A stretch of 64,000 nt of DNA. Origin: Apteryx mantelli (taxonomy: Eukaryota > Chordata > Aves > Apterygiformes > Apterygidae). Positions 61,825 through 64,000 of this stretch are shown here, piece after piece; position 1 is the first letter of the stretch, and each line of letters starts with the position of its first letter. Position numbers and translations under genes: made by a program. The notes beneath the pieces are model-generated. The model had not been told where the DNA came from, ran no database searches, and saw nothing but the letters and a program-made list of their open reading frames with translations. The DNA lies in contig NC_089979.1 of assembly GCF_036417845.1 (NCBI RefSeq), positions 122,917,415 through 122,981,414 on the forward strand, in the 5' to 3' direction.

Positions 61825-62599
61825 AGTCACTTTCCTGACACTGTAGTTACTTTGCTCTGACCTTTCCTCAGAATGCCTGTTATCTTAAACATGTGGTTTT
61901 CTTGCTTGAAGTAGTAACATAGTTGTCCCTCCCTCCTGCTTATTTTATGCCACAGCACTTTATTTCTGTGAGAATCTACATATCTTTGTTTAGACCATGA
62001 ATGCTGTATATAGAGATTAAATTACTGCTCATGACAATTAAGTGTACGTGAAACTCTTCATTAGCCTTCCTGTGATAGCTATTTTCTCCATTCTGAAGGA
62101 AAGAAATTCTGCCCTGTTTTTACCTCCACAGCAGATGAGTGGGAGGCTTGAAGTACCTCTGCTGACTCCAGAGCAGCAGCATGTGGGTTTTTGGGCAAAC
62201 CTTATCTCTGGCACTAGGTGAATGGGGGCTGCAACCACCCTCCAAGGCGTGTGCTGAGCCCTGGTTGTGTGGCCAGACAGGGAGCTGGGGATACCCCTCA
62301 TGTGAAAGAGGGGTCTTCAGTGCACGTGCAGCTCTGCGTCGGGCAGTCCATGACCCTTTGCTTGTTATCTTCTAAATTGAGCAGCAGGGACCTCTACAGG
62401 GACACAGCCCCCAGTGGAGGGGCTGGACGTGCTCAGCGTTTTGCAAGAGAGGGGCCAGGTTTTCCCTTTTTGCTAAGTCAGTGTAATAAGTTGTGCTAAA
62501 AGCCTACCCCAACTGGCAAGGCAGCACATCGTTGTCCAGCTAAACAGCAGAGATTTTTCTCAAAATGTGTTGAAAGCTCCTTGCTCTCTTAGAGTTGAA
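61825..62599. other. noncoding sequence, nothing recognised
   Basis: Short overlapping frames only. Confidence 0.45.
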
Positions 62600-62860
62600 C
62601 TTTGAACCATTTTAAATTCATAAAAGAAGTAGAAATATGCAGATTTTCATATCAAAAGTCAAATCCAAGAGCCTATTAAACACCATAAGTATTCTATAAT
62701 TGGCTTGATTAGGCTAATATTAATCTAAGTGACACTTCAGTGACATCAATTGTGACAACGGAAGTGACATTTCTAAATTGCCTTATTTTTAGGCAGCATG
62801 TTGATCTTTGCTTTTTCAATTGTCCTTGTAGCATAATGCCTGTAGACCAACAAGCATTCT
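62600..62860. promoter_or_regulatory. candidate enhancer block 6 with four TGACA sites
   Basis: TGACA starts at 62730, 62741, 62753 and 62765 (spacing 11, 12 and 12 bp, near one helical turn). Just upstream are ATAATTGGCTTGATTAGG and CTAATATTAATC, three more homeodomain-type words. TGACA is the core of MEIS/PREP/TGIF TALE homeodomain sites. The block has no repeat similarity and reads like a conserved noncoding element. Confidence 0.42.
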
Positions 62861-64000
62861 GACAAGCATTGTGTGTCCCTTCTCTCCATTTCCAGGGATG
62901 TGAATGGTCAGATTTACTACCGCTCAGTAGCGTTGCTGCCCTGACGGTATCCAGTGATGGAGTTTCTATAAACAGAAATCCATTATTTCTGTCAATTTAT
63001 TGAGAATTAAAGTGTTTCTTGAGCAGAAGTTCTAGATTAGGTATTACTGATATTTGCCAAGACAAGGGGGGGGGGGGGGGGAAGAGTGCTACTGTTAAAG
63101 CCTGTGACTTTGTTAAAGCCAATGACTTCAGTGGTCCAAACATATGATGAAAGAGTATCATCAATGCAATATCCTTTCTTTTTTTTCTCCTCAACAATAG
63201 ACTGTTTTCAGTTCTGGTTTAGCTTTCAAAGGATAGCAATTTCAAGTACTCAGCATCCAGAGGGTCAGTTTTTACCACTGTCTAGAAACATTGGTCCTAT
63301 GTAGCCTGCTGACTCCAAGCTAAAACCAGGTGTAGATAGTGGTGTTCTCAGCAAAGTGCCATGCAAGCATTTGCTAAACCCCACTTCAGGTCTTGGAGAT
63401 ACTGTCAGCCTCAGTAGTGCAGGTCTGTACTGCTCCTGGACCTCATGCCTGGGCAGGCCTTGTTCCCAGGCTGCTTGGGGTAGAGCCTCTGCTTCTGTTC
63501 GGATTTCGGTCAAGCTGTGGAGCGTGATAGGTGCACTGAGACCAAGGTCATGGGGGGCCCCACAGTGAGAGTTGCATGTCATTTGGTGTCAAGCAGGCTG
63601 AATCCCCTCTGAAAAGGAGCACATGTGCTAAGGTGTTAGTCAAACTAGAGCTGTCTGCTAGACATGTGGGGCACGAGTTTCAGCAAGGTTTGCAGCTGGC
63701 TTGCTTGCTGCTGGTTTCATGGCTGAGGGAGTATCCTAGAAAACACCTTGCAAGTGGAGGTGCTGGTAACTGTGTAACATTGCTAACTATATAAACACTT
63801 TCAATATAGATATGCAAATGTTTTAATCCTGAAGGAGACGGTTTTATTTTCATTTCACTTTGGTAGATGGCTGTGACTGTGATACCACTTCCCCAAAAGA
63901 TTTAATGCAAAATAACTGGTTTCTTTGTCATGTAGGAGCAGCAACATGGATTATAGCTAAGCAGATGGAGTACTGTGATTGTCTCTCCTGACTGACTAGA
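62861..64000. other. noncoding sequence to window end
   Basis: It contains a G16 run at 63066-63081. The last 100 bases include a reasonable acceptor-like word (TTTCTTTGTCATGTAG ending about 63936), followed by an ATG whose frame stops after four codons, so no coding exon is claimed. Confidence 0.45.
63066..63081 (+). repeat. G16 homopolymer
   Basis: Sixteen consecutive G residues, the longest single-base G run in the window. Confidence 0.95.

Noticed and set aside
63900-63960. Possible exon after TTTGTCATGTAG near 63936
   Set aside because: The first ATG frame stops after four codons and the window ends before any donor could be judged.
1-64000. tRNA, rRNA, CRISPR array, operon or phage-like system
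   Set aside because: No tRNA B-box in a proper context, no direct-repeat/spacer array and no ribosome-site-driven gene clusters. The sequence has vertebrate noncoding character throughout.

Overview
This window looks like noncoding sauropsid DNA, most probably from a bird macrochromosome. The base composition is AT-leaning. There are no prokaryote-style genes, long clean reading frames or young transposons. The only recognisable interspersed repeats are very old CR1 and L2-clade LINE fossils, with readable but frameshifted reverse-transcriptase motifs, and possibly one MIR-like scrap. Repeat density seems low and two sharply bounded GC/CpG-rich islands are present, which fits a bird better than a turtle or crocodile. 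This is inference; no species-specific gene was recognised.

Layout: 1-41 kb is intergenic or intronic sequence. It holds several blocks that look like developmental enhancers because homeodomain, GATA, SOX, POU-octamer and MARE-type sites are packed together. The clearest are near 1.3-1.55 kb, 3.2-3.5 kb, 5.55-5.63 kb (five TTAATTA sites) and 25.6-26.2 kb. LINE fossils cluster at 18.9-31.3 kb. At 33.28-33.84 kb there is a three-copy tandem repeat of about 186 bp, and each copy carries a block of degenerate telomere-type CCCTAA hexamers.

At 41.5-43.05 kb a strong CpG island carries what looks like a promoter reading rightwards. It has three heat-shock-element-like palindromes in a row, a (CG)n tract, a GC box, a TATA box at 42289, and a short GC-rich putative noncoding first exon ending at a very good splice donor (GTGAGT at 42421). 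The rest of the window, about 21 kb, would then be first-intron sequence of an unidentified gene on the + strand. It includes a second GC-rich island at 46.25-46.6 kb, two possible small exons with good splice sites (44485-44539 and 56970-57034), an enhancer-like block near 55.3 kb, and several perfect palindromes or cis-site arrays (48858, 59539, 61804, 62730).

No complete protein-coding gene, tRNA, rRNA, CRISPR array or intact mobile element could be supported. The longer open frames, such as those of about 160-285 codons in the CpG islands and about 200 codons in the telomere-like repeat, are best explained by GC-rich or periodic sequence and not by genes.
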